This document shows, piece by piece, positions 7,787 through 15,347 of a stretch of DNA of 20,333 nucleotides. The notes beneath the pieces were generated by a model, which was given only the letters and a program-made list of their open reading frames with translations, was not told the DNA's origin and did no database searches. The stretch covers positions 1 to 20,333 of the forward strand of contig NZ_RDSM01000009.1 of NCBI RefSeq assembly GCF_004115155.1, given 5' to 3'. This stretch comes from Granulicella sibirica (lineage in GTDB: Bacteria; Acidobacteriota; Terriglobia; Terriglobales; Acidobacteriaceae). The position numbers and the translations under genes are program-made. Numbering within the stretch: position 1 is the first letter of the stretch; every line of letters begins with the position of its first letter.

Positions 7787-9610
7787 TCAGGACGGTTTAC
7801 GACACGATGAGATCGAACCCTCTCGCGATGAAAGACTCCACTGCATCCCAGGATAAAAGCCCAGGTGGGGATCGTAAGTGACGGATTTCGGAACGGTATC
7901 GTGCAATACATGCAGAGTGATCGCGCCTCCGAAGCTCCTGTACGAGGGGTTTAGATCGAAGCTCTGTGTGAGGGTATCGCCGTCGCGCAGTCCCGCTCTT
8001 GCAGCAGCGGATCCGGGCTGGACCTGCTCTACTTCAAAACCGGTGTTCAAGAGCTCCGGTTTCAAAAAGCCGAGTTCGAAAAACCCGGTGCTTATTAGGG
8101 CACTCTTCACAGAATCACCAAAGGCACCCGCTGGAAGCATCAGCCCTCCTTGAAGCATGAAAGTCCAATCCGAAACAGCCCATTCTCCTACGCGGCTCGC
8201 CAGAACTTCTCTCCAGACCTGATTGTTAGCTGGAGTTCCCAGGCGAATGCGCCTGCTTGTCTCATTCACTAGGTCTAGTACATCGATCTGTGCGTGATGC
8301 TCCTTCAGCTTCGCATCAAGATCGGCAAAGTAAAGCGCCCCGCGTGCATAAGGAACCGTCCATGCGTTTCTTCCAGACCACATGATCTTCGTAAGGTTTT
8401 GGTTGGGCACGTTCCGCAACGCGTTGGTGTAGTACATGGCTGCTTCTTGGTTGATGACGGTGACATAGTCGCACGAGTCGAAGAGTCCCGCCTTGCGGGG
8501 AAGCACAATCGCAAAATAATCCGCTGTGCCCTCCGTATACCAGTCGCCCTCGTCCCCCGGAGCGTCATCGAGATCCTTGATCAAGGAATGAACCATCTCA
8601 TGGGCGATCAGGCTGTGCAGTGCCAATGGGTCCGGGTTCGTTCCGACAGGCATGTAGAGCATGAAGGTTCCCACGTCAGCACGACCGCTAGTGATCGGTC
8701 CACCTGCATAAGACCGGATGAGGAAACGAAACGGCTCGCCGGCAGCTCCATGGAATGCCGTGCGTTCGGCGTCGTAAGCCTTCGAGGCCCAACGGGCAAT
8801 TTGCGCAAGCGCCTCCGAAGGCAATCCCAGAGCATAGAAGCTGATGCCGCCTTGAGAAAGAGGAGATGGGTAGGTCTCAAGTGGACCGGCGAGGAATAAC
8901 ATTGTTCGTAAGGCTTTCAGCGTAATGCGCCGGCTGAAGTCTCCCAAGGCATAGCTGGACACTGCCGTTTGGCCCGCAGGGAGATCCCAATGGACGTGCA
9001 GCTCAAAATTTCCTTGCAAGAGCGGAGCAAGGAGGAAGCTGACAAATGCCCCGGAAACACCTTTCCCAGCCGCCTGTAGGTCGATGTGAGGCCCGCGCTT
9101 GCTCGTAAGTGGCGCCGCAACGGGGACGAAGTAGGACACATGGAACGATCCCCGCACTGGACGCGTGGTCTGCCATACCTGATTCTGAGCATCGCCAGCC
9201 CTTTGCTCAGTGGGAAGACGGAAGGTTATGGGGCCGGTCGCGTCTTCCGCAACGAGATCGGTCACCTGATCCTGCGTACGTTGGAGGGCAGGCTGCAACG
9301 TGTCGAAATGAAGAGATAGCGGCGCACTGCGCCGCTTTGAGCGGCCCATAAGCTCGTAACTCACACGCATGCCTTCGACCTGTCCTGATGCGTCCCGCTG
9401 CGGTTTCAGGGTTAGTCGAAGAATGGTGTTGGGGGCTTTCTGGTTTGCATCCTGGGCGGAACACGAAGTCACCAGGAGTACGGCGACCGCACCCATCCTG
9501 AGAAAGAATGTTAGGCCGGAGAAGCTGCTGGGGAAAAACTTCACTCTCGCAGTATAAGGCTGGTCTCGCTTCACATTGGCGTCTGGGTAAAACGCAGGAT
9601 CAGTCCTCAT
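7787..9610 (-). CDS. M61-like metallopeptidase lipoprotein with PDZ segment
   Basis: A 607-residue exported protein. A hydrophobic run at about 33-49 ends in LLVTSC, a plausible lipobox with Cys50. The middle has the gluzincin zinc site HEMVH (337-341) and the third ligand in WYTEGTADYF (Glu360), 19 residues later, as in M1/M61 peptidases. Near the C terminus, the segment with QPGSAAARAGLRDGDTL is the substrate-groove side of a PDZ domain, an arrangement known from M61 glycyl aminopeptidases. A GAGAGG ribosome binding site five bases before the ATG at 9610 supports this start, although it leaves a long N-region before the hydrophobic segment; GTG at codon 23 is an alternative. It likely acts on peptides at the outer or inner membrane surface. 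The subfamily is divergent, so substrate is unknown. Confidence 0.78.
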   Translation of the reverse strand: MRTDPAFYPDANVKRDQPYTARVKFFPSSFSGLTFFLRMGAVAVLLVTSCSAQDANQKAPNTILRLTLKPQRDASGQVEGMRVSYELMGRSKRRSAPLSLHFDTLQPALQRTQDQVTDLVAEDATGPITFRLPTEQRAGDAQNQVWQTTRPVRGSFHVSYFVPVAAPLTSKRGPHIDLQAAGKGVSGAFVSFLLAPLLQGNFELHVHWDLPAGQTAVSSYALGDFSRRITLKALRTMLFLAGPLETYPSPLSQGGISFYALGLPSEALAQIARWASKAYDAERTAFHGAAGEPFRFLIRSYAGGPITSGRADVGTFMLYMPVGTNPDPLALHSLIAHEMVHSLIKDLDDAPGDEGDWYTEGTADYFAIVLPRKAGLFDSCDYVTVINQEAAMYYTNALRNVPNQNLTKIMWSGRNAWTVPYARGALYFADLDAKLKEHHAQIDVLDLVNETSRRIRLGTPANNQVWREVLASRVGEWAVSDWTFMLQGGLMLPAGAFGDSVKSALISTGFFELGFLKPELLNTGFEVEQVQPGSAAARAGLRDGDTLTQSFDLNPSYRSFGGAITLHVLHDTVPKSVTYDPHLGFYPGMQWSLSSREGSISSCRKPS

Positions 9611-9897
9611 AAGCGCCTCTCACGCCAGCTGATCATTGTCGCCGTTGAGGCTGGGGGTTTGTGGAGCAAGCGCTCTTCGGTCTTCCAAGCGCGTTGCGCG
9701 GCAAATCCATAGCCTGGCTTAGGGAAGCCCTTGCTCTCGGTGCTTACATCGCTTTCCCTATGCACCGGCCCATGCGGATCGGGCGCTAGGTCGGCACCCC
9801 TCGCAGGCCACCCAACTGTGCAGCGAGGAGGCGACACTCGTGATCACCAAACCCAACTGCTTGACCCGCAATGTCCGTTTCACCTCATGGCTTATCG
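9611..9897. other. Intergenic region with no recognised gene
   Basis: Lies between the metallopeptidase start and the end of the broken SnoaL-like gene. A 76-codon minus-strand frame (9607-9837) is open but basic and low in conserved features, and I do not call it. The metallopeptidase promoter should be here. Confidence 0.3.
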
Positions 9898-10328
9898 TCA
9901 AGCGACACTAAGATCCGGCATTGGGCATACCGGCGGCCAGGGGTTCCAGTATTCTCGACAGCGGGTGATGCGGCCGCCTTGCGTCTCGATGATCGCGAAG
10001 GATGGCTGTCCGTAAGGAGTGCCGCTTTGCAGCCAGGGGCCCGCCAGATTGAATTCGACGATGACGGCCCTGCGTTCGTCGCAACGCTAAACGTGCTGAG
10101 CCTGCGTATGTTCTATAGTGGGCTTTAGCTTTGTGTCGATGAGATGCCGGATGAGCGTGTCCCTTCCGAGCATCAGTACGAATCCCTCCGGAGCATTGGG
10201 GTGCTCGATCTCGACATTCTCCGACAGCATCGTAGGGAAGTTCGGACTGTCTTTGACCAGTCGCCGAGTACAGACCTGTGCATGGCCGTGAAGGCAGGCT
10301 TTAAATCAGTATCCGATGATGACATCAT
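9898..10328 (-). pseudogene. Broken SnoaL-like (NTF2-fold) gene, frameshift plus amber stop
   Basis: A degraded gene of the SnoaL-like/NTF2 alpha+beta barrel family. Reading begins at ATG 10328 after an AGGGAGAT ribosome binding site with residues such as LKPAFTAMHRSVLGDWSK. It must shift frame in the A-run at about 10252-10255, where one base seems lost, and then continues KDSPNFPTMLSENVEIEHPN and GRDTLIRHL. A TAG at 10087-10089 interrupts it before the last block, which contains AVIVEF, GTPYGQ, GGRITRCREYWNP and a TGA at 9898-9900. The REYWNP motif is the characteristic C-terminal signature of SnoaL-like proteins. Restoring one base gives 432 bases, exactly 144 codons, the normal family size. 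It lies 106 bases beyond the GMC gene and was probably in the same operon. A sequencing error could explain the frameshift but would not by itself explain the stop. Confidence 0.7.
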
Positions 10329-10434
10329 ATCTCCCTCATTGCTAGTGCTTAGCGCCGGCTAAATAAGCACCTGCGAACATCATCTTCAGATCTATGTCGG
10401 GCACTCTCACCCTGTCATGATTGATCCGTGCCTT

Positions 10435-12018
10435 TCACAACCCGTGTTTGGCCCTTAGTAGTTCTCCGGCCCGCTCGCCAATCACCACACAAGGTGCCAT
10501 GGTGTTGCCTGTCGTAACTCGCGGCAACACCGATGCGTCAGCGATACGTAGCCGATCGATTCCATATACCTTCAACTCAGCGTCCACAACGGAAAGAGGA
10601 TCACGTCCCATCTTTGCGGTGCAGCTTTGGTGCCAGTAGGTTCCCGCGTTCTCACGAACGAAACGCCGTATCTCGTTGTCGGTTGAGCCAATTGGCAGAA
10701 GTTCGCGCCCAATAAACGGCCGGAGCGCATCGGCCCCGGCCAGTTCGCGGCACAGTTTCACAGCACGGACGGCGCATGCTACATCGTCGGGATGAGACAG
10801 GGAACCTGCAACGATTTCAAGTGGATCGTCGACGTTGGGTCCGGTCAGCTTGAGGTGCCCGCGGCTCTGCGGACGGAGAATCCCAGGGGCTAAGGACCAC
10901 CAAGACTCTGGTGGGAGATTGACTTTCTTCATGGCAGCCTTCACATTCCCGTTGCTTGATTGCAAAATCTGGATATCGGGACATTCGAGCCCTGGACGGC
11001 CCTTCCATTGCAAGACCGCTCTGCTGGCATTCGGCTCCGAACCCTCTTGCCGATACTCCCAGACACAGCCAAAGAGAAGGAGATGATCCTGAAAGTTCTT
11101 GCCCACGCCAGGCAGATGTTGCACCACCTCAATGTTGAAAAGTTTCAGCTCGGCTTCGTCCCCGATGCCGGACTGCATTAGTAGCTTTGGAGTATTAATG
11201 GCGCCAAGGGATAGTACAACCTCATTGCGAGCCTGAACTCGGTGGAGCTTTCCTCTGAGCAGGAACTCAACTCCAACTGCATTCTTGCCCTCAAGTATCA
11301 GCCGAGTCACCAGTGCTTCCGTAACGACGGTGAGATTGGGTCTATCCATCCATGGGACGACGTACGAACGGAACATGGATTGACGCGTACCATCTCGAAC
11401 GATCACGTCCATTATTGCGGCACCACCCTCGCCCTCCGTCATGCGGCCGTTCGGGTTGTCGAACGTCGGGATGCCAATCGACTTTGCCGCTTGCACAAGT
11501 ACGGGAGTGGAATGGGCGGGATCCGAGGCCGGTTCAACATGAACTGGGCCCCCCTTGCCTCGATAGTTCGGGTCCTGCGCGCCCTTCCAATCTTCAATCT
11601 TGCGGTAGAGTGCTGAGATGGCGGAGTAGCTCCAGCGTTCATCGCCTGTCTCGGATGCGAAGAGGTCCCAATCAGCTCGGTGACCATGCGACCAAAGCAT
11701 TGCATTGATACTGGAGCCGCCGCCTAAAACCTTACCCATAGACAAGGGCAAGGAGCGTCCATTGACCGCAGGGTTGGGCTCAGCATGAAAATTCCAATCG
11801 CGCTCGCTATGTAGATTTTCGCCCCAGAGCCCGGGATCATTCACACTTGGCACATCGTCCGTCCCACCGGCCTCGAGTAGAAGGACGCGAACATCGGAGT
11901 TTTCAGCCAACCGTCGAGCGATCACGGAACCGGAACTGCCAGCTCCACAAACAATGAAATCGTAGTTTGCAGAAAGATTAGGTTTCGGCTTCTTCTGAAT
12001 ATCGCTATCGAATAACAT
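10435..12018 (-). CDS. GMC-family FAD-dependent alcohol/choline dehydrogenase-type oxidoreductase
   Basis: A 527-residue flavoprotein oxidising a primary alcohol to an aldehyde (choline dehydrogenase/alkanol dehydrogenase branch of GMC oxidoreductases). The N-terminal dinucleotide fold has GAGSSGSVIARRL (about 25-37) with the FAD-ribose acid in LLLEAGG. GMC signature 1 is GKVLGGGSSINAMLWSHGH and signature 2 is LGAINTPKLLMQSGIG. The catalytic pair is His463 in YWHQS and Asn505 in TTGNTMAP, the His/Asn combination seen in choline-dehydrogenase-like enzymes. The gene starts 9 bases after the stop of the aldehyde dehydrogenase gene; its AGGA ribosome binding site overlaps that TAG, implying translational coupling and a joint alcohol-to-acid pathway. 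The alcohol substrate is not predictable here, so no betA symbol is given. Confidence 0.92.
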   Translation of the reverse strand: MLFDSDIQKKPKPNLSANYDFIVCGAGSSGSVIARRLAENSDVRVLLLEAGGTDDVPSVNDPGLWGENLHSERDWNFHAEPNPAVNGRSLPLSMGKVLGGGSSINAMLWSHGHRADWDLFASETGDERWSYSAISALYRKIEDWKGAQDPNYRGKGGPVHVEPASDPAHSTPVLVQAAKSIGIPTFDNPNGRMTEGEGGAAIMDVIVRDGTRQSMFRSYVVPWMDRPNLTVVTEALVTRLILEGKNAVGVEFLLRGKLHRVQARNEVVLSLGAINTPKLLMQSGIGDEAELKLFNIEVVQHLPGVGKNFQDHLLLFGCVWEYRQEGSEPNASRAVLQWKGRPGLECPDIQILQSSNGNVKAAMKKVNLPPESWWSLAPGILRPQSRGHLKLTGPNVDDPLEIVAGSLSHPDDVACAVRAVKLCRELAGADALRPFIGRELLPIGSTDNEIRRFVRENAGTYWHQSCTAKMGRDPLSVVDAELKVYGIDRLRIADASVLPRVTTGNTMAPCVVIGERAGELLRAKHGL

Positions 12019-12027
12019 TGAGTAGTC

Positions 12028-13431
12028 CTATTTTGCGATGTGAATGACGTGCAGTTGCGTACATTCTTCTAAGCCCCGTGAACTAAGTTCAACGCCAAAG
12101 CCGGACTGCTTCGCTCCCCCAAACGGTGCATCCACATTGGGCGCAGGGACTTGATTGATCCATACGGAACCGCTTTTGATGCGGCCCGCGACATGAGTCG
12201 CGCGGTCTAAATCCGCGGACCACACTGTCGCGCCCAATCCAAAGGGCGTTGCATTTGCACGAGCTACGGCATCCTCGAGGTTCGTGTATTTGAGAATGGG
12301 AAGTACGGGACCGAACTGCTCCTCTTGAACGAGCGGCGAGTCGTCAGCAATATCGCGCACGATCGTCGGAGCCACAAAATAACCGGGACCGGGTGGCAGC
12401 TTACCTTCTCCCACAATCGTGCCGTTCTTCCTGGCATCCTCGATTAAGCCCCTGACCCGGTCGAACTGCGACTTGTTTTGCAACGGGCCGAACTCCGTCC
12501 TTTCATCGAGACCGTTCCCGACAACGGCCTTCCGGGCGAGCGCCCCCAGTTCCTCGCACATTCTGTCGTAAATACACTCGTGCACGTAGACCCGCTTAAT
12601 GGCAAAACAGATTTGTCCAGAGTTCCCCATGGCACCAGCGAAGATCTTCGGCGCTATTTCGGCGGGATCGACATCGTCCAGAACGATTGCCGGATCATTG
12701 CCTCCAAGTTCAAGCTCAAGCCGCTTCAGCGTACCGGCAGCGCTTTCCATCACTTTTTTGCCCGTCGCAGTGGAACCCGTGAACGCGATCTTTGCTACAT
12801 TCGAGTGACTAGTCAGAGATGCTCCGAGTTCGTTTCGACCTGTGATGACATTGACAACCCCGGCCGGGAAAATTTCCGCGCATACTTCTCCCAAGAGGAG
12901 AGTGGTCAGGGGAGTCGTGGGAGCTGGCTTGATAACGAGCGTGTTTCCAGTAACTAGGGAAGGCGCTACTTTGTTGATCAAAAGGAGAATAGGGACGTTC
13001 CATGGCGTGATCGCGGCTACAACACCGAGCGGTGTTCGCTGCTCGATGATCCTCCGAGAATCATCATCCTTCAAGACTCTTGGCGCCAGATCGAATAGTG
13101 CGAAGTATCGAATTCTTTTGATGGCCTCCATGATTTCGGCGCAAGATCTGGTAAGCGGCATGCCTTGTTCCTGTGTGAGCAATTTGGCAAACTCCATTAG
13201 ACGGCCCTCCAGACGAGAGGCAAGTTCTCTTAGGAGCTCCGACCGTTCGGCCATACAGCGGGCTGACCACGTGGAAAAAGCCCGATGCGCTGCGGACACG
13301 GCTGAGTTCAGTTGAGCTTCATCGGCGCACGGCGCGTTTGCGATCACCTCTTCGGTTGCCGGGTTTAAGACGGCCATATGCGAAGCTCCTTGAACCAACT
13401 GTCCGTCGATGAGAAGGCTGTAATGGCGCAT
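12028..13431 (-). CDS. NAD(P)-dependent aldehyde dehydrogenase
   Basis: A 467-residue member of the aldehyde dehydrogenase superfamily, oxidising an aldehyde to the carboxylic acid. Landmarks in order are the oxyanion Asn145 in TPWN, the cofactor Lys168 in VIKPAP, FTGSTATGKKV (about 217-227), the general base Glu241 in ELGGNDP, the nucleophile Cys275 in NSGQICFA and the cofactor-ribose glutamate in EEQFGPVLP. All catalytic residues are present, so it should be active. It immediately precedes the GMC alcohol dehydrogenase gene and probably consumes its product. Its N-terminal coding region is duplicated in decayed form about 360 bases upstream. A clear ribosome binding site is not obvious before the ATG (GGGTAAAGC is the best candidate). 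Similar to betaine-, phenylacetaldehyde- and vanillin-type aldehyde dehydrogenases; the exact aldehyde is unknown. Confidence 0.93.
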   Translation of the reverse strand: MRHYSLLIDGQLVQGASHMAVLNPATEEVIANAPCADEAQLNSAVSAAHRAFSTWSARCMAERSELLRELASRLEGRLMEFAKLLTQEQGMPLTRSCAEIMEAIKRIRYFALFDLAPRVLKDDDSRRIIEQRTPLGVVAAITPWNVPILLLINKVAPSLVTGNTLVIKPAPTTPLTTLLLGEVCAEIFPAGVVNVITGRNELGASLTSHSNVAKIAFTGSTATGKKVMESAAGTLKRLELELGGNDPAIVLDDVDPAEIAPKIFAGAMGNSGQICFAIKRVYVHECIYDRMCEELGALARKAVVGNGLDERTEFGPLQNKSQFDRVRGLIEDARKNGTIVGEGKLPPGPGYFVAPTIVRDIADDSPLVQEEQFGPVLPILKYTNLEDAVARANATPFGLGATVWSADLDRATHVAGRIKSGSVWINQVPAPNVDAPFGGAKQSGFGVELSSRGLEECTQLHVIHIAK

Positions 13432-13501
13432 GCTTTACCCGAAATAGCGAAAGTGTTGCTAGTTGAGGACCTTCTATCGGCCCTTTGTGACCTGTCATGG
13501 G

Positions 13502-13837
13502 TTATCTGCAGTGGACTGCTTCTTGCAGCAAGGCTTGGGTGCGTTCATTGAGGAGATCGTCGAGTGTACATGAGAGCTGGACCATCTCCAGGCTGAAATA
13601 TTGCCAAATTAGCTTAGCCATCACTTCAATCCCCCGTTTGGCTGTCCGATACGCTGCAGACACGTCTTCAATTAGTTGAGCTTTATAGGCACCTGGTGCG
13701 TTTGCGATCACTTCTTCGTTTGACGGTTCTGATATAGCCATATACGAAACGCCTTGAACCGATTGCTCTTCGATAAAGAACTTGTAGTTAGAAGCAGTCC
13801 GAAGGGAGCTGCGAACTGAAGATCGGCCTGGACACAT
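13502..13837 (-). pseudogene. Decayed aldehyde dehydrogenase fragment (partial tandem duplicate)
   Basis: An open frame of 111 codons whose middle aligns without gaps to codons 3-50 of the downstream aldehyde dehydrogenase: about 27 of 48 residues are identical, including VQG, EEVIANAP, AQL and VSAA. At DNA level the match covers roughly 13648-13795 against 13284-13431, an offset of 364 bases. After it, the text EVMAKLIWQYFSL weakly matches EIMEAIKRIRYFAL (about residues 99-112 of the intact enzyme), which would mean an internal deletion of some 45 codons. The nucleotide-binding core and catalytic Cys are entirely missing, so it cannot be an enzyme. The divergence is too large for a recent duplication. 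The frame's own start (13837) does not match an aldehyde dehydrogenase N terminus. Confidence 0.75.
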
Positions 13838-13841
13838 AGAT

Positions 13842-13860
13842 TTGGATTCTCTATATCCAA
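13842..13860. repeat. Short inverted repeat TTGGAT-N7-ATCCAA
   Basis: Six-base perfect arms with a seven-base AT-rich spacer, lying between the 2-hydroxyacid dehydrogenase and the aldehyde dehydrogenase fragment. It could be an operator for the aldehyde dehydrogenase-GMC transcript, but arms of this length also arise by chance. Confidence 0.25.
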
Positions 13861-13898
13861 TGCGTCTTACTACATATCTCCATCTCTAGAGGTCTCAA

Positions 13899-14897
13899 TC
13901 ACGCTTCGACGAGAATTGACTCAAGACGGTGTCGGGGTGATCTTGGCTCGTTGAGAAGAGTGGGAAATTTCTCTTTCCTATCGAACGATTTCAAAATCCC
14001 ATCGATCAGCTCAACGGTGCCGCGTAGCATGTTGTCCGTGAACCCAGCACGGTGGGGAGTAACAACCGTTTGCGACAGGCTAACTAACGGATCTCTTGGC
14101 GAGATGGGCTCGTCGCGAAGAACATCCAGCGCTGCTGCCCTGACCTGGCCTGCTAGAATGGCTTTTCGCAACGCTTGTTCGTCGATCAGCGACCCGCGAG
14201 CAACATTCACAAAGAAAACGCCGCGCTTCATAGACGCAAACATTTTTTCGTTGAATATCCCCTGATTACTGCGATCTGCGCGCACACAGACGACCACGAT
14301 GTCTGCATCTCCTAGAATCAACGGAAGCCCCTCCAGGCCGTGTACGGGAATGTTAAGTTCTGCCTTCTCCGGCGATCGTGTTACTGCAACTATTTCGCAG
14401 CCGAAGGGCAGCAGCCTTTCGATGAGAGCCCGCCCGATTGCCCCTAAGCCGAAGATGCATACTCTTTTACCCCGAAGCCCGTAAGAGATCGGCAATGCCT
14501 CGCCGCGCGCTTGTGCAACAGAATCTATTGCCCCCAAAAGGTTGCGTGAAAGCGTGAGGATCTCCATCAAGGCAAACTCGGCCACTGACTCTGCATTTCC
14601 TGTGCGATCTGAAGGCGCGTAGGACACCCAGATTCCCTGACTAGTAGCGAAGTCGACATCAATCTGCTCATATCCCGAGGAGAGGGTCTGGATCAGTTTC
14701 AAATTTGGGTACAGGCCTATATCTGACGCCTTCAGGGGAGCGAATGTCAGAAGCACTTCATAATTTTCTGCTGCAGATCCACCAGCGTGAACATCAAGCA
14801 GATGGATATGGTCCTGTCGCCGCACGGTGCTGAGCCCGCGGCAGACTTCCTGTTCAAAAACACGAAATTGTCTTAGAGAGACAAGAGCAATGTTCAC
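13899..14897 (-). CDS. D-isomer-specific 2-hydroxyacid dehydrogenase
   Basis: A 332-residue cytosolic enzyme that interconverts a 2-keto acid and a D-2-hydroxy acid with NAD(P)H. The catalytic domain wraps around a Rossmann fold with GLGAIG (150-155). The second strand ends AVTRSPEK with Arg174 where NAD-specific enzymes have Asp, so NADP preference is likely, as in hydroxypyruvate/glyoxylate reductase A-like or phosphite-dehydrogenase-like relatives. Catalytic residues are Arg234 in VARGSLIDE, Glu263 in RDEP and His282 in TPHRAGF. The start is GTG at 14897, with AAAGG seven bases upstream. It is the first gene of the minus-strand redox cluster, but about 60 bases and a decayed fragment separate it from the aldehyde dehydrogenase gene, so cotranscription is uncertain. 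Confidence 0.9.
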   Translation of the reverse strand: MNIALVSLRQFRVFEQEVCRGLSTVRRQDHIHLLDVHAGGSAAENYEVLLTFAPLKASDIGLYPNLKLIQTLSSGYEQIDVDFATSQGIWVSYAPSDRTGNAESVAEFALMEILTLSRNLLGAIDSVAQARGEALPISYGLRGKRVCIFGLGAIGRALIERLLPFGCEIVAVTRSPEKAELNIPVHGLEGLPLILGDADIVVVCVRADRSNQGIFNEKMFASMKRGVFFVNVARGSLIDEQALRKAILAGQVRAAALDVLRDEPISPRDPLVSLSQTVVTPHRAGFTDNMLRGTVELIDGILKSFDRKEKFPTLLNEPRSPRHRLESILVEA

Positions 14898-15347
14898 GTA
14901 TTACCTTTCACCCAAGAATTAATCTCCTCACGTTACCTCGCCGGTATCGGGACTCTTTTCAGTAGATGCAATAGGAATTGGATGTTAAAGTGCAGTTCTT
15001 GCCAAATGTGCCTCTGATTCCGTCAACGGTTGCGTTATGAGTTGTGAGTCATATCGAAGTTGAGCGAGACATACTTGCAAGGAAGACCGAGACAGTGTCT
15101 GGATCCTTGGTTACGTAGAGGCCAGGGCACAAGAAGGCCCTCTGCCATCTCAGCTGTTGGGGAGTATGAACCTCGCACGCAGAATCCTCAACGATCGCTC
15201 TTATAGGATGGTCGCTCATCTTGAGCGAAGGACTCAAACTATCTGCGGGCCGGATCTACTGGTAGACGCCGAATCGCCAGAGCATAAAAGTTCGACCAGG
15301 AAGACCCCAGACGTCTGTAGCCGAGCCGCGTGCACTTCATGGACTTA
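14898..15347. other. Intergenic region without recognised gene
   Basis: 450 bases between the monooxygenase stop and the 2-hydroxyacid dehydrogenase start. Several 60-75 codon frames exist on both strands (for example 15049-15237 and 15239-15439 minus) but none has recognisable motifs, a ribosome binding site or continuity with a neighbour. The promoter of the 2-hydroxyacid dehydrogenase gene should be in its right-to-left upstream part near 14900-14990. This may be a scar of lost genes. Confidence 0.35.

Noticed and set aside
8294..8899. 201-codon plus-strand frame opposite the metallopeptidase
   Set aside because: Antisense to the region encoding HEMVH and WYTEG; composition is Arg/His-rich, typical of a shadow of a GC-biased gene.
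9731..10128. Plus-strand frames over the SnoaL-like pseudogene
   Set aside because: The opposite strand carries recognisable SnoaL-like sequence in two frames, whereas the plus-strand translations match no family.
12478..13315. Two plus-strand frames of about 160 codons opposite the aldehyde dehydrogenase
   Set aside because: Overlap each other and the catalytic core of an intact enzyme; shadows.
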